The notes below the pieces were generated by a model. It did no database searches. It saw only the letters and a list, made by a program, of their open reading frames with translations, and was not told the origin of the DNA. Positions 17,215-25,047 of a stretch of 36,878 nt of DNA are shown here, in pieces (the stretch's first letter is position 1; each line of letters begins with the position of its first letter). The DNA lies in IMG/VR virus record IMGVR_UViG_3300005609_000319, positions 1 through 36,878 of that record; one strand, given 5' to 3'. The DNA comes from a virus. Position numbers and translations under genes: made by a program.

Positions 17215-18623
17215 ATTAACGCCTTTTTCATTAAATTATCAAAATACATAGCTATATCATTATTCCATCGAGCTAAGGCTTCACGATTAAGCACCCAAGC
17301 AGCAAAGTGCTCAGCATGCCACTCAACATCTATATCACTGCCGTAGCGAGTTAAACTAATAGCACGGTTAAAAGGCTGTATTGGGCTACCCGCCTTAAAG
17401 TGTACTTGGTGGCCAAGCTCATGCAACCAAGTAATAATTGCACCACCATGGTTACCGCTATCTCCCCAATGCCTAATGATTGCAGACAAAGTACGCGGAA
17501 TATTATCCTTACCTTGCAGTATAGCAAGCTCAACCGCGTTAATCAGTTCACTAACATTAACCTTATTAAAATTAGCATGGCTTTCAAGCTTTACCGTTAT
17601 GTGGTTAAGCTCTGCTGCCGTCCAACCGTTAGGCATAGCGTTTCGTTTTGCACGATAAGTATAGTTATTATGACCATATTTTTTAACTGCATCAGGTAAA
17701 TAGGCCATAACAGCATCATTAATTTTTCTTGATGCTTTGCCACGGGGCACCATTTCACTGGCTTTAACAAATAGAGTTTTAATCTCATGCTTAGCTAAAA
17801 ACTGGCTCAGTAAATCAAACTGAGGTTTAGCTGTTTTAAATTCAGCTAACTTAGCATTTAAGCTATGAACATCAGCCCCTTTCACGGTACTAAAAGCACT
17901 AGGAGCTATACGCTGTGGCGATATAAAAGGCGCTGCTTTTTCAGTGCTAAGCTTTTTTTGCTGCTGTGCTACCGCTACCTTTTTAGGGGCATAGTCAAAG
18001 CCAGGGTCAATACCTTTAGGGATTATATGTATTTCACCTGTGGCTTTATCCGTCCACTCAATTATTTCTGCTTTGGGTGGTAACTTTACCTTTTTACCTT
18101 GGCGCTCAAGTTGTTTCGCCGTTCTGCCCCGTACTTTACATTTACAGCCCCAACCGTTTTGAGGGAAATGCGTTTGCCAAAAGCCATGCTCTTTGGGTAA
18201 CACTGTGCCATGCCAGGATAAATGCATGGGTCTTGGGTGTAAGCTGTCACCATGTTGATACTCCCAAAAGTCAAAGTGCTGTAATTGCTCATAACGGCCA
18301 GCGTTATAACTTTGCCTCATGTTAGTGTCGTAAATCACTTTTGAGCGCCAGTTTGCTTCACCCGTATGGCTCCAACCGTGTTTGGCTACAATGGTGTTAA
18401 ACTCTTTTTGAAACCAGCCAATGCTTTTACCTTCAGCTATGGCACTATCAACTGCCCTGCGAAAATCATTAAGCAAGTCATTTTTAAGTGCGCCTGCCAC
18501 CATAAAGCCTGAGTTATGACCGTCACGCCAAATATCTGCCCAACGCTCTGAGGGCATATTTAACTTGTTTTTAAAGAAGCTCATCGCCTCTTTAAAAGGT
18601 AAAGAGCCATAGCGAACTGTCAT
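17211..18623 (-). CDS. MuF-type minor head protein with C-terminal HELGH domain
   Basis: A 470-residue protein. The N-terminal ~210 residues are a MuF head-morphogenesis domain with the characteristic G-W-G-C-K-C-K motif at 157-163. A linker (about 215-260) leads to a C-terminal domain with H-E-L-G-H at 401-405 and A-E-H-F-A-A-W at 437-443. HExxH is the zincin metal-binding helix, and Glu438 is a likely third ligand. MuF proteins with extra C-terminal enzyme domains are known as polymorphic toxin or injected effectors, so this may be a peptidase delivered with the DNA. That is inference; the domain might instead act in head assembly. Confidence 0.85.
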   Translation of the reverse strand: MTVRYGSLPFKEAMSFFKNKLNMPSERWADIWRDGHNSGFMVAGALKNDLLNDFRRAVDSAIAEGKSIGWFQKEFNTIVAKHGWSHTGEANWRSKVIYDTNMRQSYNAGRYEQLQHFDFWEYQHGDSLHPRPMHLSWHGTVLPKEHGFWQTHFPQNGWGCKCKVRGRTAKQLERQGKKVKLPPKAEIIEWTDKATGEIHIIPKGIDPGFDYAPKKVAVAQQQKKLSTEKAAPFISPQRIAPSAFSTVKGADVHSLNAKLAEFKTAKPQFDLLSQFLAKHEIKTLFVKASEMVPRGKASRKINDAVMAYLPDAVKKYGHNNYTYRAKRNAMPNGWTAAELNHITVKLESHANFNKVNVSELINAVELAILQGKDNIPRTLSAIIRHWGDSGNHGGAIITWLHELGHQVHFKAGSPIQPFNRAISLTRYGSDIDVEWHAEHFAAWVLNREALARWNNDIAMYFDNLMKKALI

Positions 18624-20284
18624 TATTCACCTTCGCCTGATTCTTTATTAACATCAAAACGGCCACTAAGCTCTGCAACAATGAATGCTTGCTGCATCAC
18701 CTCACTGGCTTCATCTACTGATAAATCAATGTCAGTTAACAAGGTTTGTAATGTTTCTAATGAATCCGCTTGCTCCACCAGCTGCTGCACTTCATTGGTG
18801 AATTGCTCAAGAACGGGTGACATTTCGTTAGCGAGTTGAGCACTGAAATCATCTACCTCATCTTTAGCGTTAACTGACTTTGCTTTTTCTTGTTTTAACT
18901 TTAAGGCTGTAATCTTACGAATAGCTTTAAGTTTTACTTCTTGCTCTGACTTGGCAGTTTGCTCTTCTTTTGATGTAGCAGCTGCTCGCGCTAATACAGC
19001 TTCATTTTCTTGAGGTTCAGGTATTTGCAGTTTGTCTTGCGCCCAGTTAAGTGGAATTTTAAAGCCAATATCAACTAAGTTAGGTAGTGAATCAGAAAAG
19101 GTTTTCAAATCTTCAGCTTCAGTAATATCAAATTCAAAGCGTGGAGAACGGCTTGGATGCTGAAAACTTTTACCATTTAAATAGTACTGCGGAAAAACAA
19201 GGTCACGAGTAATGGTGTTTGCTATTTGCTTTAAGTCACTATCGCGTAGCTCTTGGCGAACTTCATTATGCACATTACCTAAAGCATTAGTTGAGCTTTT
19301 ACCATCTGCTTGGCTGGTAAGTGTACCGCCAAGAATGGCTTTAGAGATGGTTTTTTCCATCAAACCAACCATATATTCAAAAGGTTGTTGCGTGCCTTTG
19401 GCTGTTTCTTGAAAGTCTATTTCCATACCTTTGGGGATAATACCACCCGCATTATGACCAATACTCATTACCGCATTAAGCAAGGTGTTTTTCTCTTCCT
19501 GACTTGCTCCTGTAGGGTATTTACCCAAACGAAGCGGTAAGCCATAAATCTCTAAAAATTCAGCCAAATCGCGCACACTATAATTTTTAAATAAGTAGGG
19601 CCAAGCTAAAACACGCGCTAAACCAGAACGCGCTAAATAACCTGATTTAGTTTTATGGGTGTGGCTTATCCAACCAAAAGGTTGTAGTGCTTCACCGTTT
19701 ACACTGTTATCACGTAAGCGCAGTTCATTACGGTTTTGTCCAGGCTCTAATGCTGGATGTGTCATAAACCAGCTCGGATCTTTAAATTCAACTTGCTGTG
19801 GCAACCATATTTTACTGGTACCTGCACCCAGTTGCTGCCAAGTGATCTCTTGATTAGAAAAACCTTTTAATATCGCATCTGAGGCATCAAAAATAACATC
19901 ATCTAAAAAGGTCATGTCTTCAAAATGCTCTTGCAGCATTTCAGTATCTTTTATCTCAGCTGCACTGGCATTACGTGGCGGCACTATTTTCCAATCAACG
20001 CCTAATAGCGCACGGCGGCGCTTTTGCAATTCAGCAAATACGTGGCCGTCTTTTTCTTCCATATCTTCGGCTAGTTCGCATTGGGCAATAATATTACCCT
20101 GCTCTGCACCAATTAAAATATCGGCTAGTTTTTGTGGCGTTAATGCTCGGCTTGGGTGATCACTAAAATGAGTACGCAAATGGCCAAGCTTGGCATCATC
20201 CGTTTGCTGCTTCTTTAAATATTTAATGCGGAACTTATTGCCTTTACTATCAGTTTGGATTGGGTTAGCTGCTTGTGTAGCCAT
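18623..20284 (-). CDS. portal protein, Mu gp29-like (DUF935)
   Basis: A 553-residue protein of the DUF935 / Mu gp29 portal family. Seen: L-A-D-I-L-I-G-A-E-Q-G-N, the E-D-M-E-E-K-D-G-H-V-F-A-E-L-Q-K-R-R near 68-85, and the W-x-I-V-P family region. It forms the dodecameric channel through which DNA enters and leaves the head. It abuts the terminase upstream and overlaps the MuF start downstream by one base, the usual Mu order. The C-terminal third is acidic and helical. Confidence 0.93.
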   Translation of the reverse strand: MATQAANPIQTDSKGNKFRIKYLKKQQTDDAKLGHLRTHFSDHPSRALTPQKLADILIGAEQGNIIAQCELAEDMEEKDGHVFAELQKRRRALLGVDWKIVPPRNASAAEIKDTEMLQEHFEDMTFLDDVIFDASDAILKGFSNQEITWQQLGAGTSKIWLPQQVEFKDPSWFMTHPALEPGQNRNELRLRDNSVNGEALQPFGWISHTHKTKSGYLARSGLARVLAWPYLFKNYSVRDLAEFLEIYGLPLRLGKYPTGASQEEKNTLLNAVMSIGHNAGGIIPKGMEIDFQETAKGTQQPFEYMVGLMEKTISKAILGGTLTSQADGKSSTNALGNVHNEVRQELRDSDLKQIANTITRDLVFPQYYLNGKSFQHPSRSPRFEFDITEAEDLKTFSDSLPNLVDIGFKIPLNWAQDKLQIPEPQENEAVLARAAATSKEEQTAKSEQEVKLKAIRKITALKLKQEKAKSVNAKDEVDDFSAQLANEMSPVLEQFTNEVQQLVEQADSLETLQTLLTDIDLSVDEASEVMQQAFIVAELSGRFDVNKESGEGE

Positions 20285-20286
20285 AG

Positions 20287-21864
20287 TTAATAGGCTCCTT
20301 GGTCATAATTCTGTAGTAAGTCGCCACTATGATCAGGGCGCATATAATCTTTTGAGGTTTTTTCTTTTTGGTGCCAAGTACCCGCCTTTTGTGCAAGTTG
20401 AGTAAACTCAATAACACCGCCATCCATCCAGCTAGCACGAATGGCCATAGCAAAACCTACTGCAGTATCCCCATGGCGTTGACGGCCATCACTGCCCTTG
20501 GTACTGCCTTTGTCTATCTTGGGAATGCCACGCACGGTTTGAATTTGGTTAAGATCATCTTGTACATCTTGGTGACGAGGAATTTCTATATTGAAGTCTT
20601 CAAATTCTGCTTTAAGTTTTGGCATCCATTCCATGTACCATTTATCGGTAAGCATCACTTGTTCAACCATTTCAGTTCCATAATGCTCGGCAGCGGCTTC
20701 AGCCAAGTAACCACCATTACCCGTGGCATCAAAGGCTAAACCTTGTAAACGGGGCAAGCGATCACAAATAAAAAACAATAGCTCTTTTTGTGCATCGTAA
20801 GTGAGGTTGCTCATTTCAAGTAAGAACGGCACGCGTTTGGTTAAGTCTTTATTAATTTGCAGCGGTACAAATACCGATAAATCTCCCTTACGGGCAAAAT
20901 CTTCCCCAAAAGCATGATTTAAATCTTTTTTAAGCGCAGTTAAATGCGGGTTTAATGCTTCAAACCATTCTTTAATTTGCATTTGTTTATGACGAGCAGA
21001 CCAGGATAAAAAGTCTTTATCTGCTGTAAAACGTAAAATAGGAATATCTGCTTTCATGGCTGCATCAACCAAAACACGTTTGATATAAACACCACCACCC
21101 TGCTTAGGCACACAAAAGTACTCTTCTAGAGCATCTTCTTCAGTGGCCGTGTCATTAAGCAAACCATCTTTCCAAGCTTGCTCATTTTCTTCTGACCAGG
21201 TATCACCTTTTATTTGGCAAATACGCTTATATAAGCCTTCAGTACAGGCATCATCTAAGGTAATACGATGCACAGAATAACGTTTTTTACCCGCTCGACT
21301 GTCTTGAATAATGTTATTAAATAAGTTGTCAGTGCCGTTGTGGGTTGAGATTAAACGTACCTTCGCGCCCCACATGGTTAATGCCAAAGCGGCTTTGAGT
21401 ACTTCGGCTAAACGATCATGAAACGCCGCCTCATCAATGGTGACATTACCTTGCATACCACGAAGGTTTGACGGGTTAGAACTTAACGCTTGAATTTTAA
21501 AACCACTGGCAAAGTGAATAGCAAAAGTTAAAATTTCTTTACCGTCTTGCCCTGCATCAATAAAAATTTCTTCTTGAATATCGCCTGCCGCTTTATCAAA
21601 GGCTTTTGCCCACATGGCAGCCGCATCAATAAACTCTCTCGCCATTTCTTTATTGGAGCCAACATAAAAATGGTTGGTACCATGAGCACTTTTAGCTTTA
21701 CTAGCACATAAAACGGCATCTGCAGCCTCTGCCCAGGTTAAACCTGTACGACGAGACTTTTCAGCAATTTTTAACGGGGAATCATCAGCTATCCAACGTT
21801 TTTGATAACCGAGTAACAATTCATTTTCATCAAAAGGACTTAGTTCAGGCGTATCAGTTGGCAT
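20287..21864 (-). CDS. large terminase subunit, Mu gp28-like
   Basis: A 525-residue packaging motor. Motifs: the Walker A-like K-S-R-R-T-G-L-T-W at 36-44, an I-D-E-A-A-F-H Walker B near 140, and nuclease acidic residues (for example F-D-A-T-G-N-G-G near 375). In Mu-like phages TerL cuts host DNA near the integrated copy and packages by headful. It overlaps the small terminase by one base, so they are coupled. Confidence 0.93.
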   Translation of the reverse strand: MPTDTPELSPFDENELLLGYQKRWIADDSPLKIAEKSRRTGLTWAEAADAVLCASKAKSAHGTNHFYVGSNKEMAREFIDAAAMWAKAFDKAAGDIQEEIFIDAGQDGKEILTFAIHFASGFKIQALSSNPSNLRGMQGNVTIDEAAFHDRLAEVLKAALALTMWGAKVRLISTHNGTDNLFNNIIQDSRAGKKRYSVHRITLDDACTEGLYKRICQIKGDTWSEENEQAWKDGLLNDTATEEDALEEYFCVPKQGGGVYIKRVLVDAAMKADIPILRFTADKDFLSWSARHKQMQIKEWFEALNPHLTALKKDLNHAFGEDFARKGDLSVFVPLQINKDLTKRVPFLLEMSNLTYDAQKELLFFICDRLPRLQGLAFDATGNGGYLAEAAAEHYGTEMVEQVMLTDKWYMEWMPKLKAEFEDFNIEIPRHQDVQDDLNQIQTVRGIPKIDKGSTKGSDGRQRHGDTAVGFAMAIRASWMDGGVIEFTQLAQKAGTWHQKEKTSKDYMRPDHSGDLLQNYDQGAY

Positions 21865-22445
21865 TAAGCAATTCCTAAAATTTCACGCTTTATAGCATCA
21901 GCACCATCGCTGGTTAATCCTGCTTGTTGCGCTGCACCTTCCACCAGTGCCGCCGCTTCTTCTGCAAACGCTTTACGTATTTCTTTTTCACGCTTGGTTG
22001 ATTCCGTAGCCGCTTTTTCAAGTTTCTCAATACCTATAGCAAGGTCTTTAATGAACTTAGGGTGTACAGGTTCGGCTGAGTTTGAAGCATCTAACACACT
22101 ATCAAAGGCAATAGTTCGAACCATTTCAATGAGTATTTTACTGACATCACCACTGGGCTTATCACCTAGCTTTGCGACCCATTGCTCTGAAACAGCTCTC
22201 GCCTCGGCAATTCGTTGCCCTACGGTTTGCATATTGGTTGAGTAGCGATTAATACCTGACTTGCTAAGTTTGTCTGAATCATCAAGCCCAGCCTCTTCAA
22301 TAAGCCTATTTACCTTGTCTAATATAGTAGACTGGGTAAGCTTGCCTTCACGTAATAATTCATCAAGTTTGGCTTTGATGTTGTCGGGCAGCTGATGTAC
22401 CTTTGACGGTTTACCGCGCGTTTTACGTTCCTTATTAGCTGACAT
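21864..22445 (-). CDS. small terminase subunit, Mu gp27-like (DUF3486)
   Basis: A 193-residue helical protein of the DUF3486 / Mu gp27 family. Seen: the basic N-terminus with K-V-H-Q-L-P, the L-L-R-E-G-K-L-T-Q helix-turn-helix-like segment near 30-40, and a long helical second half. It recognises the packaging site and partners TerL. Same operon, overlapping the TerL start. Confidence 0.88.
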   Translation of the reverse strand: MSANKERKTRGKPSKVHQLPDNIKAKLDELLREGKLTQSTILDKVNRLIEEAGLDDSDKLSKSGINRYSTNMQTVGQRIAEARAVSEQWVAKLGDKPSGDVSKILIEMVRTIAFDSVLDASNSAEPVHPKFIKDLAIGIEKLEKAATESTKREKEIRKAFAEEAAALVEGAAQQAGLTSDGADAIKREILGIA

Positions 22446-22456
22446 TACTTAGCCCC

Positions 22457-22750
22457 TTACTTGGCGCGTGGCTTTTTAACACCTGGACAGGTTGCAACAC
22501 CTTCCGAAACATCTTGGCCACGGCTAGTGAGCGTTGCCATGGTGTAATTACCATTGGTTTCTAGTGAAACTAAGCTTTGTTCAGATAGCCAAGCTAAGTG
22601 ACCTAAAACTTTATCACTACTCATGGTGTGGCCATAAGCAGCACAGGCGCTTTGCAACATAGAGTCGTTGGTTTGATAGCCATTCATTGCTGCTAAAGCT
22701 AATAAAATAGATAACCGCTGGTGTTCACTCATTACTTTATTTATCGCCAT
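22457..22750 (-). CDS. gp26-like winged-helix protein
   Basis: A 97-residue protein with two helices and a W-L-S-E-Q-S-L-V-S-L wing-like segment, similar in style to the small VpaChn25_0724-type phage proteins found beside gp27 in Mu-like phages. A DNA-binding fold is likely. Its role in packaging or late control is unknown. Confidence 0.6.
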   Translation of the reverse strand: MAINKVMSEHQRLSILLALAAMNGYQTNDSMLQSACAAYGHTMSSDKVLGHLAWLSEQSLVSLETNGNYTMATLTSRGQDVSEGVATCPGVKKPRAK

Positions 22751-22762
22751 TGCTCTTTTCCT

Positions 22763-23077
22763 TTATCCTTTACCTTTAAGCTCATTTTCTAACAACATAT
22801 CTGACAGGGTTTTAACTGACACAAGGCTGGGCTCTATACGCTTAATATCGCCACTAAGCTGCTCTATGCGTAACTCTAACTTGTGTGTTAAATCTTTATC
22901 TGGCAGGCTTTCTATTGCGGCATCAAGTAAATCAATACGCTTATCCAAGTTGGTTAAACTTTCATTAACGGCATCTTTTTTGGCAAAAGTTTTACTCATA
23001 GCCCATACGCCAACAATGAAAACCCCGTTGATCACTAAAGCCAGTAATTTCCAATATTCTAAAAACCAAGCCAGCAT
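22763..23077 (-). CDS. DUF2730 family membrane protein (gp25-like)
   Basis: A 104-residue protein with one N-terminal membrane helix (about residues 7-27) and a following coiled coil with heptad-like leucines. This is the DUF2730 architecture seen between lysis genes and gp26/27 in Mu-like phages. It may be a spanin-like or lysis accessory protein. Role is unproven. Confidence 0.7.
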   Translation of the reverse strand: MLAWFLEYWKLLALVINGVFIVGVWAMSKTFAKKDAVNESLTNLDKRIDLLDAAIESLPDKDLTHKLELRIEQLSGDIKRIEPSLVSVKTLSDMLLENELKGKG

Positions 23078-23313
23078 TAATAACGCCCTCTAAACTGTTT
23101 TTGTTGGTGTTCATGTAATGTTTGGCAATCAACACAACGAACGGCATTTGGGTTAGCAACTAAGCGCTTTACGCTTAATTCAATATCACAATCAAGACAA
23201 TAACGATGGCCTTCTAATTCATTTGGCTGCTCTACTGGCTGCTTAGCAGCAGCCAGCGCCTGCTCGCGTTGCTTTTGCTCAAGTTCACACGCTCTATCTA
23301 CTGTATCAGTCAT
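23077..23313 (-). CDS. TraR/DksA-type zinc finger protein
   Basis: A 78-residue protein with the C-x2-C-x17-C-x2-C finger (C-L-D-C ... C-V-D-C) of the TraR/DksA family but with only a short N-terminal helix in place of DksA's long coiled coil. TraR-type proteins bind RNA polymerase in the secondary channel. It shares a base with the next gene's start. It might tune host transcription during late infection. That is inference. Confidence 0.8.
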   Translation of the reverse strand: MTDTVDRACELEQKQREQALAAAKQPVEQPNELEGHRYCLDCDIELSVKRLVANPNAVRCVDCQTLHEHQQKQFRGRY

Positions 23314-23857
23314 GCTTAACAGCTCCCTTAACCTGATTTACATCTTTGTTTTTACTGCCCATGCTTGAACCAAAGTAAAAACCCGTTACACAATTACGCT
23401 CATCAAAAAGCGACTTAATAGTCATACCCAGTAGGTTTGAAACAATGGCTAAAATGGCGCTGTAGTCTTTGAGGAAAAACATGGCCAGTACATTGGCAAC
23501 AAGCAAAACAAAAATATAAGGCAGGTTGTATTTCATAATACCGTCAGCTATTTTGTCGGCTTGTTCGGGGTGTTTGTTATGCATAGCTCTGGCATCTTGT
23601 CGATCAAGGTACGGTGCCATATCAAGCTCATGCTCATTGGCCATTAAGGTTTGCTTTAATTGAGCAGCTAATTCGGGGTTGGAGCTTAGTGCTGCTTCTA
23701 TTTTTTTAGGATCACTTTCCCCTGTTTTACTTGCGGCAAAATCAAGCACCTTGCTAGCAACTTTGGCAGCGCTTGAATCACTCCTTTCTAATTTACCTTT
23801 AACCCAGTCTGTAAGCCCTACAGCCTGTGCAATACCTAATGCGGCGATGATTGACAT
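23306..23857 (-). CDS. 3TM-type holin
   Basis: A 183-residue protein with an N-terminal amphipathic helix (residues 1-17) and two clear membrane helices near 131-149 and 152-170, in the arrangement of the three-TM holin family of gene transfer agents and phages. The central charged region and K/D-rich C-terminus are typical. Its place two genes after the lysin supports a lysis role. A holin makes the inner-membrane hole that lets the lysin out. Confidence 0.72.
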   Translation of the reverse strand: MSIIAALGIAQAVGLTDWVKGKLERSDSSAAKVASKVLDFAASKTGESDPKKIEAALSSNPELAAQLKQTLMANEHELDMAPYLDRQDARAMHNKHPEQADKIADGIMKYNLPYIFVLLVANVLAMFFLKDYSAILAIVSNLLGMTIKSLFDERNCVTGFYFGSSMGSKNKDVNQVKGAVKHD

Positions 23858-23858
23858 A

Positions 23859-24134
23859 CTATTGTTTTCCTTCTTTTAGTTTTCGAGCAGTTTCGGATAA
23901 CAGTTTTGTTTGGCCTGATTCCACCTTTTTCACGGCTATATCAATATCTATGGCACTGACACTATCCCAGCCTTTACGATATTGGTTAGCTTGCTCTATA
24001 CGCCGATAAATACAGCTGTAATTAATAGGTAGCCCCTGCAGCTGATGAAACACTTCTGCACGTAAGCGTGCTTGGCGACCTTCGCGATAACGTCTGTTAC
24101 CAGGAACAGATTGATAACCTCTCCCCCTAAGCAT
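23859..24134 (-). CDS. unknown lysis-region protein
   Basis: I place the start at ATG 24134, which has AAGGA eight bases upstream and overlaps the lysin stop by eight bases. An ATG at 24170 would add 12 residues but overlaps by 44 and lacks a ribosome site. The 91-residue product is basic at the N-terminus (R-G-R-G-Y-Q ... R-R-Y-R-E-G-R-Q-A-R), helical after that, with no membrane segment. It could be a lysis regulator or a DNA-associated protein. No family recognised. Confidence 0.6.
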   Translation of the reverse strand: MLRGRGYQSVPGNRRYREGRQARLRAEVFHQLQGLPINYSCIYRRIEQANQYRKGWDSVSAIDIDIAVKKVESGQTKLLSETARKLKEGKQ

Positions 24135-24705
24135 GTTTGGTGTCCTTAGCAAGCAACAGCTGACACTCAATCAACACGTTAAAAGTACGATTTAACCAGC
24201 CTATTAAGAAAACAATTTGAGAGGTGTCTTTTTCAACTAATTCGCTATAGCGTTGGGCGCGGCATTTGCTGTAGTCAATGAGTAATAAATTAGAGTTAGT
24301 TAACGTGGTGGCTGCAATGGTTTGATTGCCTATAATGCCGTCTTGGCTAACACCAACCAGCATTTGTAAAGTTTTACGGGCAAAGCTACCGCCTTGATTA
24401 ACCGCAGTGTCAAACACCATAGTTGCTATAGCGGGTGGCATTAAATGACATTTATTTTTACACCAGTAGTCCCAGTAATAAATATCTGCCGCTTGCTCAC
24501 GGGTTAGGTTTTTTATATCAAGGTGGGGATACCAACGCTTAGCAATACCAAAGTTAGTCTCACCGCCATTATCTGTGGGGTTATTAACATAACCACCCTC
24601 TTGCTTAAGCACACTAAGAATAGCCTGCAAAGCAGCGGTTGGTATATTTGTGTTGGTACTAGCGTTTAAGCTAGTTGTTTTGTTATGTAAGAGTTTCTTG
24701 TTCAT
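24127..24705 (-). CDS. GH108 endolysin (lysozyme-like)
   Basis: A 192-residue peptidoglycan hydrolase of the glycoside hydrolase 108 type. Seen: L-K-Q-E-G-G-Y near 33-39 with the catalytic Glu36, N-P-T-D-N-G-G-E-T-N-F-G-I-A at 42-55, and the C-terminal peptidoglycan-binding part with D-T-A-V-N-Q-G and L-V-G-V. There is no signal peptide, so release needs the holin. The ATG is the end of a 9-bp dyad with no Shine-Dalgarno sequence. It opens the late lysis/head operon and follows the shared control box. Confidence 0.9.
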   Translation of the reverse strand: MNKKLLHNKTTSLNASTNTNIPTAALQAILSVLKQEGGYVNNPTDNGGETNFGIAKRWYPHLDIKNLTREQAADIYYWDYWCKNKCHLMPPAIATMVFDTAVNQGGSFARKTLQMLVGVSQDGIIGNQTIAATTLTNSNLLLIDYSKCRAQRYSELVEKDTSQIVFLIGWLNRTFNVLIECQLLLAKDTKHA

Positions 24706-24725
24706 GCCGCCAGTATGGCGGCATG
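24703..24725 (-). promoter_or_regulatory. dyad containing the lysin start codon
   Basis: On the minus strand CATGCCGCC, ATACT, GGCGGCATG. Arms, loop and position relative to the ATG match the protease dyad (14534-14556); where the bases differ (AA/TT there, GC/GC here) both arms changed together. Confidence 0.8.
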
Positions 24726-24739
24726 GTTAAGTTAGGTGG

Positions 24740-24759
24740 GATTCAAGGGGGTTAATGCT
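24740..24759 (-). promoter_or_regulatory. late control box upstream of lysin gene (Plys-like)
   Basis: The minus strand reads AGCATTAACCCCCTTGAATC. It is almost identical to the box upstream of the protease gene, and the same 34 bases from the ATG. It contains an imperfect dyad (ATTAA ... TTGAAT) around a C tract. I propose it as the binding site of the Mor/C-type activator. Confidence 0.65.
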
Positions 24760-24836
24760 GCATTAATACAGTTGAATGCCATTTAGTATAAAAAATATGA
24801 TAGCGAATTTAATGGGCTTGGTAAATTTTATGCAAT

Positions 24837-24862
24837 AAAAAAGCCCCCGTAGGAGCCTTTTT
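24837..24862 (-). terminator. bidirectional terminator between cargo gene and lysin
   Basis: On the minus strand AAAAAGGCTCC and GGGGCTTTTTT form an 11-bp stem (two wobble pairs) with a short loop and a T run; the plus strand also ends in a T run. It should stop transcripts from the membrane/TPR gene and insulate the lysin promoter. The rest of the 342-base gap 24706-25047 holds only the lysin control module and no gene that I can support. Confidence 0.75.
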
Positions 24863-25047
24863 ATTTAAAACATTAAGAATAAATAGGAGGTTTCACATCT
24901 GATACCTCTATGTTGAAGATTAATTTCATAATATGTCCCACCAAAGTTATTTAATAATATTTTTAATTGAGCAGCTTTATACAGAGTATAGTACCAAAAA
25001 TCAACAAAAGTGTTAGTAAATTTTTGTTACGGTTTTGTTACAAACCA

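Noticed and set aside
20368-20739. Plus-strand open frame of about 120 codons opposite the terminase
   Set aside because: It is the shadow of a clearly real gene; composition and lack of a ribosome site argue against coding.
24703-24722. Short out-of-frame ATG in the 5' arm of the lysin dyad, able to start a 13-codon frame overlapping the lysin start
   Set aside because: The protease copy of the module has no ATG at this place and there is no ribosome site, so it is not a conserved leader peptide.
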